Source of the DNA: Faecalibacterium taiwanense
GTDB lineage: Bacteria; Bacillota; Clostridia; Oscillospirales; Ruminococcaceae
NCBI RefSeq assembly: GCF_036632915.2
Contig: NZ_CP155552.1
Span: 1,922,001 to 1,986,000, forward strand
DNA: 64,000 nucleotides
Direction of reading: 5' to 3'
Shown here: one piece after another, positions 25,562 to 33,255 of the stretch
Layout of the letters: each line of letters opens with the position of its first letter
Numbering within the stretch: the stretch's first letter is position 1
Notes under the pieces: model-generated
The model's input: only the letters and a program-made list of their open reading frames with translations
What the model was told of the DNA's origin: nothing
The model's database searches: none
Translations under genes and position numbers: made by a program

Positions 25562-26158
25562 ATGCGTTATACCTATGTCCGGCAGCACGACACCACTGAC
25601 TGTGCGGCTGCCTGCCTCGCAATGGTGTGCCTCCATTACAAAAAGGAAGTTACCATCACCCGCCTGCGCGATATGATGGGTACCGACCTGAAAGGCACGA
25701 ACCTTGTTGGTTTGCAGAAAGCCGCTAATGAGTTGGGTTTCACCACTGCAGCGGTTCGCGTAGACCGTGAAAATTTCCTCAGCGATTTCTCGCTGCCCTG
25801 CATTGCGCAGGTCATCACCGATCAGGGTCTGGCCCACTTTGTGGTCGTCTTCAAAAAGACCACCATCAAAGACGACGGTGAGCGTCGTCGGCACATGCTG
25901 AAAGAAGCCGAAGCCGCCAAGGAAGATGAGAAGAACGGCAAAAAACACAAGTGCAAGGATTATGTCGTGATTGGCGACCCCGGCAGCGAGCTGAAAAAGA
26001 TCTCTCTGGATGAGTTCTACAAGAACTTTACCGGTGTTCTGCTGCTGATGAACCCCACCTCGGAGTTCAAGGGCGGTAAGATCGAAAAGGGCGGCATGTT
26101 CAAGCGTTACGTCGACCTGTTGCTGCCCCAGAAAAGCTCTTTGCCTATACGATCCTGA
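25562..26158 (+). CDS. C39 peptidase domain, N-terminal part of a frameshifted PCAT exporter
   Basis: A papain-like C39 domain that in intact exporters cuts double-glycine leaders off peptides during export. The oxyanion Gln (Q8), catalytic C14 in DCAAACLAM, H92 in AHFVVV and D139 in GDPG are all present. Between His and Asp lies a Lys/Glu/Arg-rich insertion (about 101-132) that normal C39 domains lack. The in-frame sequence is exporter-like up to residue 190 (LLLPQ), then runs nine out-of-frame residues to a stop. AAAGGAAG precedes the ATG. The rest of the transporter follows in another frame. Confidence 0.85.
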   Translation: MRYTYVRQHDTTDCAAACLAMVCLHYKKEVTITRLRDMMGTDLKGTNLVGLQKAANELGFTTAAVRVDRENFLSDFSLPCIAQVITDQGLAHFVVVFKKTTIKDDGERRRHMLKEAEAAKEDEKNGKKHKCKDYVVIGDPGSELKKISLDEFYKNFTGVLLLMNPTSEFKGGKIEKGGMFKRYVDLLLPQKSSLPIRS

Positions 26159-26196
26159 GTTCTCTGATCGTTACGATTCTGGGCATTGCCTCCTCC

Positions 26197-27891
26197 ATGT
26201 TCAACAAGATCCTGATGGACGAGGTCTTGCCATATGGCCTAGACAATCTGCTGGTCACGCTGATCCTTGTGTTCAGCATGGTCAGCATCACCAATACGCT
26301 GGTGGGCTTTGTCCGGCAGTGGGTTCTGATCCACCTATCCATCAAGATCGATATTCCGCTGATGCTGGGTTACTTCGGGCATATCTTCCGTCTGCCCATG
26401 AAGTTCTTTGCCACCCGCAAGACTGGTGATATCACCACCCGTTATTCGGATGCAAACACCATCAAATCCATCTTTACCAGCATTGCGCTGAGCCTGATCA
26501 TGGATATCTCGATGGCCATTATCACCGGTATCATCCTGTTCCGCATGAATGCGATGCTCTTCTCGATCTCGCTGTTCATGGCTCTGGTCAGCATTCTGCT
26601 GGTGCTGATCTACAAGCAGCCTTACAAAAAGATCAACGAAGAGACCATGGTGCAGTCCGCTGCACTGAACAGCCAGATGATCGAAAGCCTGCGCGGCATT
26701 GAGACGGTCAAGTGCAACGCCAACGAGGATACCGAAATGGAGAACCTCGAGCGTGAGTACATCAAGAGCCTGAAGATCAGCCTGCGCTCCAGCAAGATCA
26801 GCACCACGCAGGGCCTGATTTCCTCCTTCATTTCCACCGGTTTCAGCATGCTGACCACCTATGTGGGTATCAGTCAGGTTCTGAAGGGGGAGATGACACT
26901 GGGCGGATTCATGGCCTTCAGCACGCTGTCCTCTTACTTTACTTCCCCGCTGAGCAACCTGATCGGTCTGCAGATGCAGATTCAGGAGGCCAGCATTTCC
27001 ATGAAGCGTCTGGGCGAGATCATGGATTATCCCTCCGAGACGGTCGGCGACGAAGACCGCACCGATCTGGACAAGGTGGAGGGCGATATCGAGTTCAAGG
27101 ATGTCACTTTCCGTTATGGCAACCGTGCCCCTGCACTGGATCACATCAGCTTTACCATTCCGGCCGGTAAAAAGGTCGCGCTGGTGGGCAGCAGCGGCAG
27201 CGGCAAATCCACGATCACCAAGCTTCTGCTCAAGTATTATGAGCCGGAAGATGGCGAGATCGACTTGAACGGTGTGAATCTGGCTGAATACACCAATGAT
27301 TCTGTCCGCCGCGCAATTTCTTATGTGCCGCAGAACGTTGAGCTGTTCAGCAAGACCATTTATGATAACATCCGCGTTTCCCGTATGGACGCTACGATGG
27401 ACGAAGTTAAGGAAGCTGCCAAGAAGGCAGATGCTCACGACTTTATCCGTCATCTGCCCCTGCAGTATAACACCTATCTGGAAGAAGCAGGCAACGGCCT
27501 GTCCGGCGGTGAAAAGCAGCGCATTGCGTTGGCACGCGCTTTCCTGAAAGATTCCAACCTCTACATTCTGGATGAATCCACCAGTAATCTGGACTTTGCT
27601 ACGGAAAATCTGATCTTCAACATGATCTACGATCAGCTCGCAGATCGTTCCATGCTGATCGTAGCTCACCGCCTGTCCACCGTTCGTGACTGTGATCTGA
27701 TCCTTGTGATGGATCACGGCAAGATCGTGGAACGCGGCACGCACGATGAGCTGCTTGCCAAGGAAGGCAAGTACTACGAGCTGTGGAACATGCAGCAGGG
27801 TATCTACCGCAGCAAAAAGGCAGAGCCCAAGCAGTCTGTCATGCAGGCCGTGGTGGAAGAGGATGACGACGGTGAGTCGATCACCTATTGA
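26197..27891 (+). CDS. ABC transmembrane and ATPase part of the frameshifted PCAT exporter
   Basis: The frame is open from just after the A tract near 26136, and the first ATG is at 26197. It encodes an exporter-type six-helix membrane domain (to about residue 270) and a complete nucleotide-binding domain: Walker A GSSGSGKST (331-339), Q loop in YVPQN, signature LSGGEKQR (435-442), Walker B LYILDEST (455-462) and the AHRLS switch His. The C-terminal tail is acidic. If made alone from 26197, it lacks the first membrane helix. No ribosome site is evident there, so it is probably only made through frame restoration. It would export peptides cut by the C39 domain. Confidence 0.85.
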   Translation: MFNKILMDEVLPYGLDNLLVTLILVFSMVSITNTLVGFVRQWVLIHLSIKIDIPLMLGYFGHIFRLPMKFFATRKTGDITTRYSDANTIKSIFTSIALSLIMDISMAIITGIILFRMNAMLFSISLFMALVSILLVLIYKQPYKKINEETMVQSAALNSQMIESLRGIETVKCNANEDTEMENLEREYIKSLKISLRSSKISTTQGLISSFISTGFSMLTTYVGISQVLKGEMTLGGFMAFSTLSSYFTSPLSNLIGLQMQIQEASISMKRLGEIMDYPSETVGDEDRTDLDKVEGDIEFKDVTFRYGNRAPALDHISFTIPAGKKVALVGSSGSGKSTITKLLLKYYEPEDGEIDLNGVNLAEYTNDSVRRAISYVPQNVELFSKTIYDNIRVSRMDATMDEVKEAAKKADAHDFIRHLPLQYNTYLEEAGNGLSGGEKQRIALARAFLKDSNLYILDESTSNLDFATENLIFNMIYDQLADRSMLIVAHRLSTVRDCDLILVMDHGKIVERGTHDELLAKEGKYYELWNMQQGIYRSKKAEPKQSVMQAVVEEDDDGESITY

Positions 27892-28075
27892 TGTGTTGCA
27901 GCCGGGTGCGCACCCGGTTACACATGAAAGGGAGTCATTCATGATGGATAGCTTGATTTGACATAGTTTTGCTGTGTCAGATAAAAAAGAGCTAGAAAGA
28001 CTTTCTGTTTAGTAGAAGTAGATGGTGTTATCCTGAACAGGCCCCGCCTGCTCAGGTAACTATGCCTCACTATGG

Positions 28076-28114
28076 TGTGCCCGGAGGCAAAACGCCTCCG
28101 GGCACATTTTATTT
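28076..28114 (+). terminator. Terminator after the PCAT gene, inside the operon
   Basis: A perfect 13-bp stem TGTGCCCGGAGGC (28076-28088) pairs with GCCTCCGGGCACA (28094-28106). The loop is AAAAC and the tail is TTTTATTT. It should separate or attenuate expression of the downstream genes. Confidence 0.88.
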
Positions 28115-28137
28115 GCAAGATCCCTATTACTTTTATA

Positions 28138-28213
28138 AGTAGTAGGCGATCGGGAGCGGAGAGGAAGCTGCTCTCTGCAGCGGTTTTCTCCCCTTTCTCG
28201 ATTGCCTATTACT
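28138..28213 (+). promoter_or_regulatory. Long imperfect hairpin upstream of the small effector-like gene
   Basis: Arms AGTAGTAGGCGATCG (28138-28152) and CGATTGCCTATTACT (28199-28213) pair over 15 bp with two G-U wobbles. An inner GCTGC/GCAGC stem and a GGAGA/TCTCC stem extend the structure to about 76 nt. It lies 44 nt before the next start codon and lacks a T tail, so it looks like a leader structure or processing site rather than a terminator. Confidence 0.45.
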
Positions 28214-28256
28214 GCCTCTTCTGAGGTAAATCTGAAAAGGAACCGAGGTATTCAAC

Positions 28257-28706
28257 ATGAAAGAGATCAAAGTAGCCGAGAACAAGACCCTGAAGCTCAC
28301 CAATGTGCTTTCCCGTGAGATCCATCCGGAAGAGATGGCCAGTCTGCCCGTGGTGCTGACCCAGATGCACAACTTTATCAAGAGCAACAACGCACAGCCC
28401 ATTGGCCCCATTGTGCAGGCCATGGTGGTTGGTGAGGACCGTCAGATGCACCTGTACATGATGCAGCAGGCTACCCAGTTCATCGGCCAGATGGAGCAGG
28501 ACTACCATATGGATGCTGTTCTGCGCGTGAAGAACTGCCTGTATGCCCACTACACCGGCCCCATGCCCGAAAGCCAGCTGGCTTCCTACAAGCTGCAGGT
28601 CCACGCTTTTGAGAATGAGCAGAAACTGACCGGCACCTCCTATACCATCTATGTCAATCAGGATGAGGATGATGCCGTGGTCGATGTCTTTATGGAGACC
28701 AAGTAA
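28257..28706 (+). CDS. Small GyrI-like/DUF5085-like protein of the exporter operon
   Basis: A 149-residue soluble protein. The pattern of an N-terminal strand, helices, IGPIVQAMVV, then a CLYAHYTGPMPESQLASYKL segment and a final beta strand (AVVDVFMET) resembles a single GyrI-like effector-binding fold, as also seen in DUF5085-type proteins. There is no DNA-binding domain. It ends 2 bp before the membrane-fusion gene, so the two are translationally linked. It may bind the exported molecule or act as an immunity or chaperone factor, but that is inference. The fold assignment is tentative. Confidence 0.55.
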   Translation: MKEIKVAENKTLKLTNVLSREIHPEEMASLPVVLTQMHNFIKSNNAQPIGPIVQAMVVGEDRQMHLYMMQQATQFIGQMEQDYHMDAVLRVKNCLYAHYTGPMPESQLASYKLQVHAFENEQKLTGTSYTIYVNQDEDDAVVDVFMETK

Positions 28707-28708
28707 TT

Positions 28709-29821
28709 ATGACGATTAAAGTTCAGAACCTTTCGGATCTGCAGGACCGCCGCATCATGATGGAAAAAAAGCTGCCGCCTTATGGCTACGCTTTTGTCAT
28801 TCTGGTGGGCATCTTCATGCTGTTTCTGGTGGTGTGGAGCACCCATACCAACCGCATTTATGTCAGCCAGAACGCAGGCACCGTGCAGGCCAGCAATAAA
28901 ACCTATATCATGTCCAGTTATTCCGGCTCCATTACCGAGATGTATATTTCGGAGGGCAGCTATGTGAACGAGGGCGACCTCGTGGCCCACATCAAGAGCA
29001 CGGATATCGACATGCAGCAGGATAACTTGGAAAGCCAGCTCAAGATCTACCAGACCCAGCTGGACCAGTACAACAAGCTGCTGCAGTGCGTGCAGGATGA
29101 TACCAACTACTTCAGCGAGACAAACCCCGAAGATCAGCCCTACTACTATCAGTACGAGACCTACAAGAGCCAGGTCTCTCAGAAGACCTTTGATGCCACG
29201 GCCTATCAGGCTGCCGGTTACTCCGATGCTCAGATCAAGACCATGATGGAGCAGAGCCAGAGCGAAGTAGAAGCTCTGTACTACTCTACCATGCAGTCCA
29301 TCTCCCAGAGCATTACCAGCGCACAGAGCAACGTGGACAACGTTCAGGCTCAGCTCGATGCCTTGAACACCGGTGCCAACGATTACTACATCTACGCCCC
29401 CACCTCCGGTGTGATCCACATGGATACTCCTTACAAAGAGGGCATGGTGCTGAGCGCAGGCTCCCCGCTGGCCACTGTTGCCAGCGAGAACGACGATCTG
29501 GAGATCGTTGCCATGGTCACCGTGAATGACCGCCCGCTGCTTCATGTGGGTGACCCGTGCAAGATCGCCATTACCGGCCTTTCGGAGTATTCCTATGGCA
29601 CCCTGACCGGCACTGTAACGGCCATTGACAGTGACGTGACTGCCAGTTCCAACGCTTCCTACTATAAGATGACCATTAAGCCCGATGCCACTTATGTGGT
29701 GAGCCGCAGCGGCGACAAGGTGGATCTTTCCAACGGCATGAGCGTTACTGCCCGCGTGGAGTACGATCAGGTCACCTATTTCGAGTACGCAATGGAAGCC
29801 CTGGGCGTTCTGTTCCGCTAA
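28709..29821 (+). CDS. HlyD-family membrane-fusion (exporter accessory) protein
   Basis: A 370-residue protein with a short cytoplasmic N-terminus, one membrane helix (about 26-45), and a split lipoyl/barrel-sandwich domain. The first half is SYSGSITEMYISEGSYVNEG near 70-89 and the second APTSGVIHM near 234, with a Gln-rich coiled-coil hairpin between them. A beta-barrel and membrane-proximal region follow. Such proteins partner C39-type ABC exporters and guide the cargo across the wall side. It starts 2 bp after the preceding stop. It is likely the partner of the frameshifted PCAT upstream. Confidence 0.88.
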   Translation: MTIKVQNLSDLQDRRIMMEKKLPPYGYAFVILVGIFMLFLVVWSTHTNRIYVSQNAGTVQASNKTYIMSSYSGSITEMYISEGSYVNEGDLVAHIKSTDIDMQQDNLESQLKIYQTQLDQYNKLLQCVQDDTNYFSETNPEDQPYYYQYETYKSQVSQKTFDATAYQAAGYSDAQIKTMMEQSQSEVEALYYSTMQSISQSITSAQSNVDNVQAQLDALNTGANDYYIYAPTSGVIHMDTPYKEGMVLSAGSPLATVASENDDLEIVAMVTVNDRPLLHVGDPCKIAITGLSEYSYGTLTGTVTAIDSDVTASSNASYYKMTIKPDATYVVSRSGDKVDLSNGMSVTARVEYDQVTYFEYAMEALGVLFR

Positions 29822-29878
29822 ACCGGAGCTGTGCTGACTGCCAGCCGCCGTTATATCACCCAAAGAGGTACACTTACT

Positions 29879-31399
29879 ATGAAATCAACCGCAAAAAAAC
29901 TGGCCGTCTGTGCGGCAGCGCTCTGCCTGCTGGCCTGCGGCACAGCTGTGTCTGCGGCCGCAGCAAGCCCTGTCTCCGGCCTTGCCCTGAGCGGCGTTGC
30001 CATGCCGTGGGATCAGGACGTGCCTGCCGAAAGCATTGAGGCCGGCAGCTATACCGCCAACATGCTGCTGGGTTCCTCTCAGCAGCTGTCTCCTGTGGTG
30101 CGTCCGCGCAACTCTACCGACTCGGTTGTCTTTATCTCGGACGATACTTCCATTCTGACCGTGAGCAACTCCGGTGTCGTGCAGGCTGTGGGCGTAGGCA
30201 CCACCCGCATCACCGCTGCCGCAGGCAACCAGATCTGTGCCTACACCATCGTTGTCTCCATGGATTCTTCCATGATCGTTACTGAGATGGACCTTTCCCT
30301 TTCCTCCAACACCATCTATGTTGGCAACTCGGTCTCGGCACAGCTGCAGGTGCGGCCTACTTCGGCTTCCAACTATGCCACCGTCGCCCTGACCTCTTCC
30401 AATGAGAAGGTTGCCACGGTGAACAATTTCGGCCGTGTTACCGGCATTTCCCCCGGCACCGCCACCATTACCGCTACCTGCGGTTCGGTGACTGCTACCA
30501 CCAATGTCACGGTCATGAGTATTCCCAACTCCAGCACCGGCACCGCCAGCACTGGTTCTTCCAACAGCGGTCAGGTCGTCACGGTGAATCCTTCCTACGT
30601 TGTGCTCAAGCCCGGTGCCACCCGCACCCTGACCGCCAGTGTCAAGCCTTCTTCCGCTTCCCAGAAGTTCACCTATAAGTCCGCCAACAGCAACATTGCC
30701 ACGGTCAGCCCCAGCGGCGTGATCACGGCTGTGGGCACCGGCGCTACTTCCATTACCGTTTCCAACGGCACTGCATCCGCCATGGTCACGGTCATCGTCA
30801 ACCGTTCGGCTGCATCTTCTTCCGATAATTCTTCGGACAGCAGCTCCACCGAACCGGATAACGATGCTCCCATCGAGATCGATCCCGTTGTGCAGGCCAT
30901 TCAGGACAGTGAGGACAACGAGATCGTTTTCACACAGGCCGAGGTGCCTACCGTGACCGGTGATATCCTCAATGCGCTGCGTACCACCGGCAAGACCCTG
31001 TGCGTGGTGGGCGATGGCTACACCATGCAGATTGCAGGCAGCGGTGTCAAGAGCACCACCAGTGAGCTGGACACCATGCTCATCCTGACTGAGTCCGATC
31101 AGGGCATCGAGTTTGAGCTGGACAAGGGCAAGGCTCTTCCCTGCTCGGTGCGCATCGATCTGGATGTGAGCACCTATACCCGCCTGTATCTGTACAACAC
31201 CGTCTCCAACAAGTGGCAGTATCTGAACAGCTACACCGACGGCATCATCACTGCCGATACTGCAGGCCGTTATCTGCTGACCAACCAGAACCTGAAATTT
31301 GCCAATATCAACTGGACCTTCTTCATTGCCGGTGGTGTTGTAGTGGTTCTGATCGGCATTGCATATGTTGTGCTGAAAAAGCGCTACTGGTTCTGGTAA
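29879..31399 (+). CDS. Exported membrane-anchored protein with Big_2 Ig-like domains
   Basis: A 506-residue surface protein. The signal sequence (about 1-32) ends with both a possible type I cleavage site and a lipobox-like LLAC, so lipidation is uncertain. Three bacterial Ig-like (Big_2) repeats follow, each ending in a strand like SGVVQAVGVGTTRITAA, GRVTGISPGTATITAT or SGVITAVGTGATSITV. A Ser/Asp-rich linker (about 310-335), a C-terminal beta domain, and a final membrane helix (about 478-500) with a basic-aromatic tail complete it. There is no LPXTG. The ATG at 29879 has AGAGG upstream, and a GTG at 29831 has none. It is the last gene of the exporter operon. Confidence 0.82.
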   Translation: MKSTAKKLAVCAAALCLLACGTAVSAAAASPVSGLALSGVAMPWDQDVPAESIEAGSYTANMLLGSSQQLSPVVRPRNSTDSVVFISDDTSILTVSNSGVVQAVGVGTTRITAAAGNQICAYTIVVSMDSSMIVTEMDLSLSSNTIYVGNSVSAQLQVRPTSASNYATVALTSSNEKVATVNNFGRVTGISPGTATITATCGSVTATTNVTVMSIPNSSTGTASTGSSNSGQVVTVNPSYVVLKPGATRTLTASVKPSSASQKFTYKSANSNIATVSPSGVITAVGTGATSITVSNGTASAMVTVIVNRSAASSSDNSSDSSSTEPDNDAPIEIDPVVQAIQDSEDNEIVFTQAEVPTVTGDILNALRTTGKTLCVVGDGYTMQIAGSGVKSTTSELDTMLILTESDQGIEFELDKGKALPCSVRIDLDVSTYTRLYLYNTVSNKWQYLNSYTDGIITADTAGRYLLTNQNLKFANINWTFFIAGGVVVVLIGIAYVVLKKRYWFW

Positions 31400-31454
31400 T
31401 TTTCAAAACCACTCTTTCATGAAACAGTAAGACCCTCTCTGAGTGTGATATGCT

Positions 31455-31507
31455 CCCCCTAGAGTAGACAGAGTAAAACAAAAACTCTGCGTACTCTGGG
31501 GGTATTT
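31455..31507 (+). terminator. Terminator of the exporter operon
   Basis: CCCCC (31455-31459) pairs with GGGGG (31498-31502). AGAGTA and CAGAG further pair across an A-rich loop, with a bulged T and a small internal loop, and TATTTTTAT follows. Confidence 0.75.
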
Positions 31508-31537
31508 TTATATCAAGAAAGAACCATCACTTTTGCA

Positions 31538-31572
31538 CAAAAAATTCGCCGTTTCCTTGTGGAAACGGCGAA
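31538..31572 (-). terminator. Terminator of the radical SAM gene
   Basis: A perfect 12-bp stem (31545-31556 with 31561-31572) is followed on the minus strand by at least six T. Confidence 0.88.
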
Positions 31573-31661
31573 CAAAAACTTATATTATTTCTCTGTCTAC
31601 TTGACGGAGCGCACTTCAATGGAACGTCTGGGCTTTGTTTGCATTATGATGTCTGCCTTCG

Positions 31662-33095
31662 TTACTTTTCAATGGGCTGCGAGGGCTTCCAGTCCTTGTA
31701 GTTCTCGTAGCGGCTCTCGCGGATCTTGGTGTGGGACCAGATCTCGTCCGCCGTGGGCTGCCAGTTGGCTGCATAGTTCTTGCACTTCTCGCACAGGTGC
31801 TCCACGCTCTCCGGCGACTGCAGGTCGGTGCTGTGGGCACCGGTCTCGTGCACCATCTTCTGCAGCAGTTCGGGGTTTTCCAGCATCGGGCAGGGACGCA
31901 GATGGTTCTTGTTGAAGGGCTGGCCGTTGTGATAAGCCATGAACAGCGGGCTGTGCAGAATTTCCAGAATGCTCTGGTCGTGGATATTGGCATTGGAGTA
32001 GTGGATGAACACGCACGGCTCTGCGTCACCGGCCGAGTTGATGTGGAAGTAGTTGCGTCCGCCGGCAATACAGCCGCCCACGAACTCGCCATCGTTCTGG
32101 AAATCCATCGGGTAGAACGGGATATCACACTCTTCCGAGCGCAGATAGCGGATGCGGTCGATCATATATTTGCGCTGCTCCGGGGTAGGCATCAGTTCCG
32201 GTGCTGCCTCGTTGCCCACGGGCATGTAGTGGAAGTAGAAGCCGAAGTGTGCACCCTTCTCGCACAGGAAACGCATGAACTCATCGTTGGTGACAGCTTC
32301 GATATTATCGCGGGTGTAGCAGATGGACGTGCCGAACACGATGCCGTGCTCCTTGAGCAGATCCATAGCATGCATAACAGCGGCATAGTGCCCCTCACCG
32401 CGGCGGGCATCGTTGGTCTCCGGGGTGCCCTCGATGGACAGCATGAAGGCAATGTTGCCCAGACGCACCACCTCTTTGCAGAACGGCTCATCGATGAGGG
32501 TGGAGTTGGTGTAGATGGCAAACTGCACATCGTTGTGCTTCTCGGCCAGCTTCAGGATATCAGCCTTACGCACCAGCGGCTCGCCGCCGGTCAGCATGTA
32601 CAGGTACACGCCCAGCTCCTTGCCCTCGGTAACGATCTTGTCCATATCCTCAAAGCTGAGGTTGTTCTTGTTGCCATACTCGCCAGCCCAGCAGCCCACG
32701 CAATGCATGTTGCAGGCGGAAGTGGGGTCGAACAGGATCAGCCAGGGGATGTTGCACTGATACTTCACGCGGTTCTCGCGGATGGTCTTGGTGCCGCGGA
32801 AGAAAGCCTCGTAGCCCAGATTCAGCGCCATGGTGCGGGCCACGTTGGGGTCGGTCTGATCCAGCACACAGTTGATGAGCTTGGACCACTTGCTGTCGGG
32901 GTCGGTCAGGGTCTGTCTGGCGTGTTCGTAGGCTTCAGCGCTGAACGAACTGCCATAGAACTGCTTTGCAACATCCACCAGCTGTCCCACGGTTTTCTGA
33001 CGATCTTTATCGGCATGAGAAAGCACCACGTCCACCATTTTACCAACGGCAGCACGCTGCATTTTATGAGTCAGGCTCTCAACAGAAGTATTCAT
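31662..33095 (-). CDS. Radical SAM protein with SPASM-like C-terminal cysteines
   Basis: A 477-residue protein. A helical N-terminal domain (about 1-110) precedes the radical SAM core with CNMHCVGC (C128, C132, C135) and GGEP (170-173). A C-terminal set of cysteines (C342, C361, C402, C435, C438) fits an auxiliary Fe-S domain of the SPASM type. The reaction and substrate are unknown. GGAGG precedes the ATG. It is followed upstream on the same strand by a TetR gene, its likely regulator, and is convergent with the exporter operon. Peptide modification is possible, but no precursor is seen next to it. Confidence 0.82.
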   Translation of the reverse strand: MNTSVESLTHKMQRAAVGKMVDVVLSHADKDRQKTVGQLVDVAKQFYGSSFSAEAYEHARQTLTDPDSKWSKLINCVLDQTDPNVARTMALNLGYEAFFRGTKTIRENRVKYQCNIPWLILFDPTSACNMHCVGCWAGEYGNKNNLSFEDMDKIVTEGKELGVYLYMLTGGEPLVRKADILKLAEKHNDVQFAIYTNSTLIDEPFCKEVVRLGNIAFMLSIEGTPETNDARRGEGHYAAVMHAMDLLKEHGIVFGTSICYTRDNIEAVTNDEFMRFLCEKGAHFGFYFHYMPVGNEAAPELMPTPEQRKYMIDRIRYLRSEECDIPFYPMDFQNDGEFVGGCIAGGRNYFHINSAGDAEPCVFIHYSNANIHDQSILEILHSPLFMAYHNGQPFNKNHLRPCPMLENPELLQKMVHETGAHSTDLQSPESVEHLCEKCKNYAANWQPTADEIWSHTKIRESRYENYKDWKPSQPIEK

Positions 33096-33190
33096 TATCC
33101 TTTTCCTCCAAACGGTATTTTTCGGAAATCTCTTTTTCTATTTCTATGCCATTACTCTACCACTCTATCCCACAAGTTGCCATAAACAGA

Positions 33191-33223
33191 AAAAGCGCCG
33201 TGATAGAAAACCCATCACGGCGC
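33191..33223 (-). terminator. Terminator of the TetR gene
   Basis: GCGCCGTGAT (33195-33204) pairs with ATCACGGCGC (33214-33223), followed on the minus strand by at least four T and a pyrimidine run. Confidence 0.85.
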
Positions 33224-33255
33224 AGATTATGATAAAATTTTGTCGTTCTTCCGGT

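Larger units (their letters stand above)
25562..27891 (+). pseudogene. Peptidase-containing ABC transporter gene split by a frameshift (gene-level entry)
   Basis: The C39 peptidase part (frame from 25562) and the membrane/ATPase part (another frame) join exactly if one A is added to the AAAA at 26132-26135. The sequence then continues KKLFAYTILSS into the first membrane helix with no missing residues. The restored protein would be about 776 residues, normal for peptidase-containing exporters. Both halves are otherwise intact. This could be a true mutation, a slippage-regulated gene, or a sequencing error in a homopolymer, so it is not certain that the gene is dead. Confidence 0.7.
27892..28256. 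other. Intergenic region inside the exporter operon
   Basis: This 365-bp gap holds, in order: a perfect 16-nt palindrome CCGGGTGCGCACCCGG (27902-27917); a ribosome site AAAGGGAG with ATG ATG at 27941 opening only six codons (MMDSLI, then TGA at 27959); a strong terminator (28076-28114); and a long imperfect hairpin (28138-28213). Read-through of the TGA gives HSFAVSDKKELERLSV before the next stop at 28010, reminiscent of a bacteriocin leader. No intact coding frame with normal signals is present. Confidence 0.5.

Noticed and set aside
27959..27988. TGA with a following stem as a selenocysteine site
   Set aside because: The frame has only six codons before the TGA and no known selenoprotein similarity. 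The TGACATAG/CTGTGTCA stem is weak evidence, so simple decay is more likely.
27996..28142. Open frame ending PYYFYK that looks like a peptide core
   Set aside because: It has no start codon or ribosome site of its own, and its middle is the terminator stem. It is only mentioned as a possible part of a decayed precursor.
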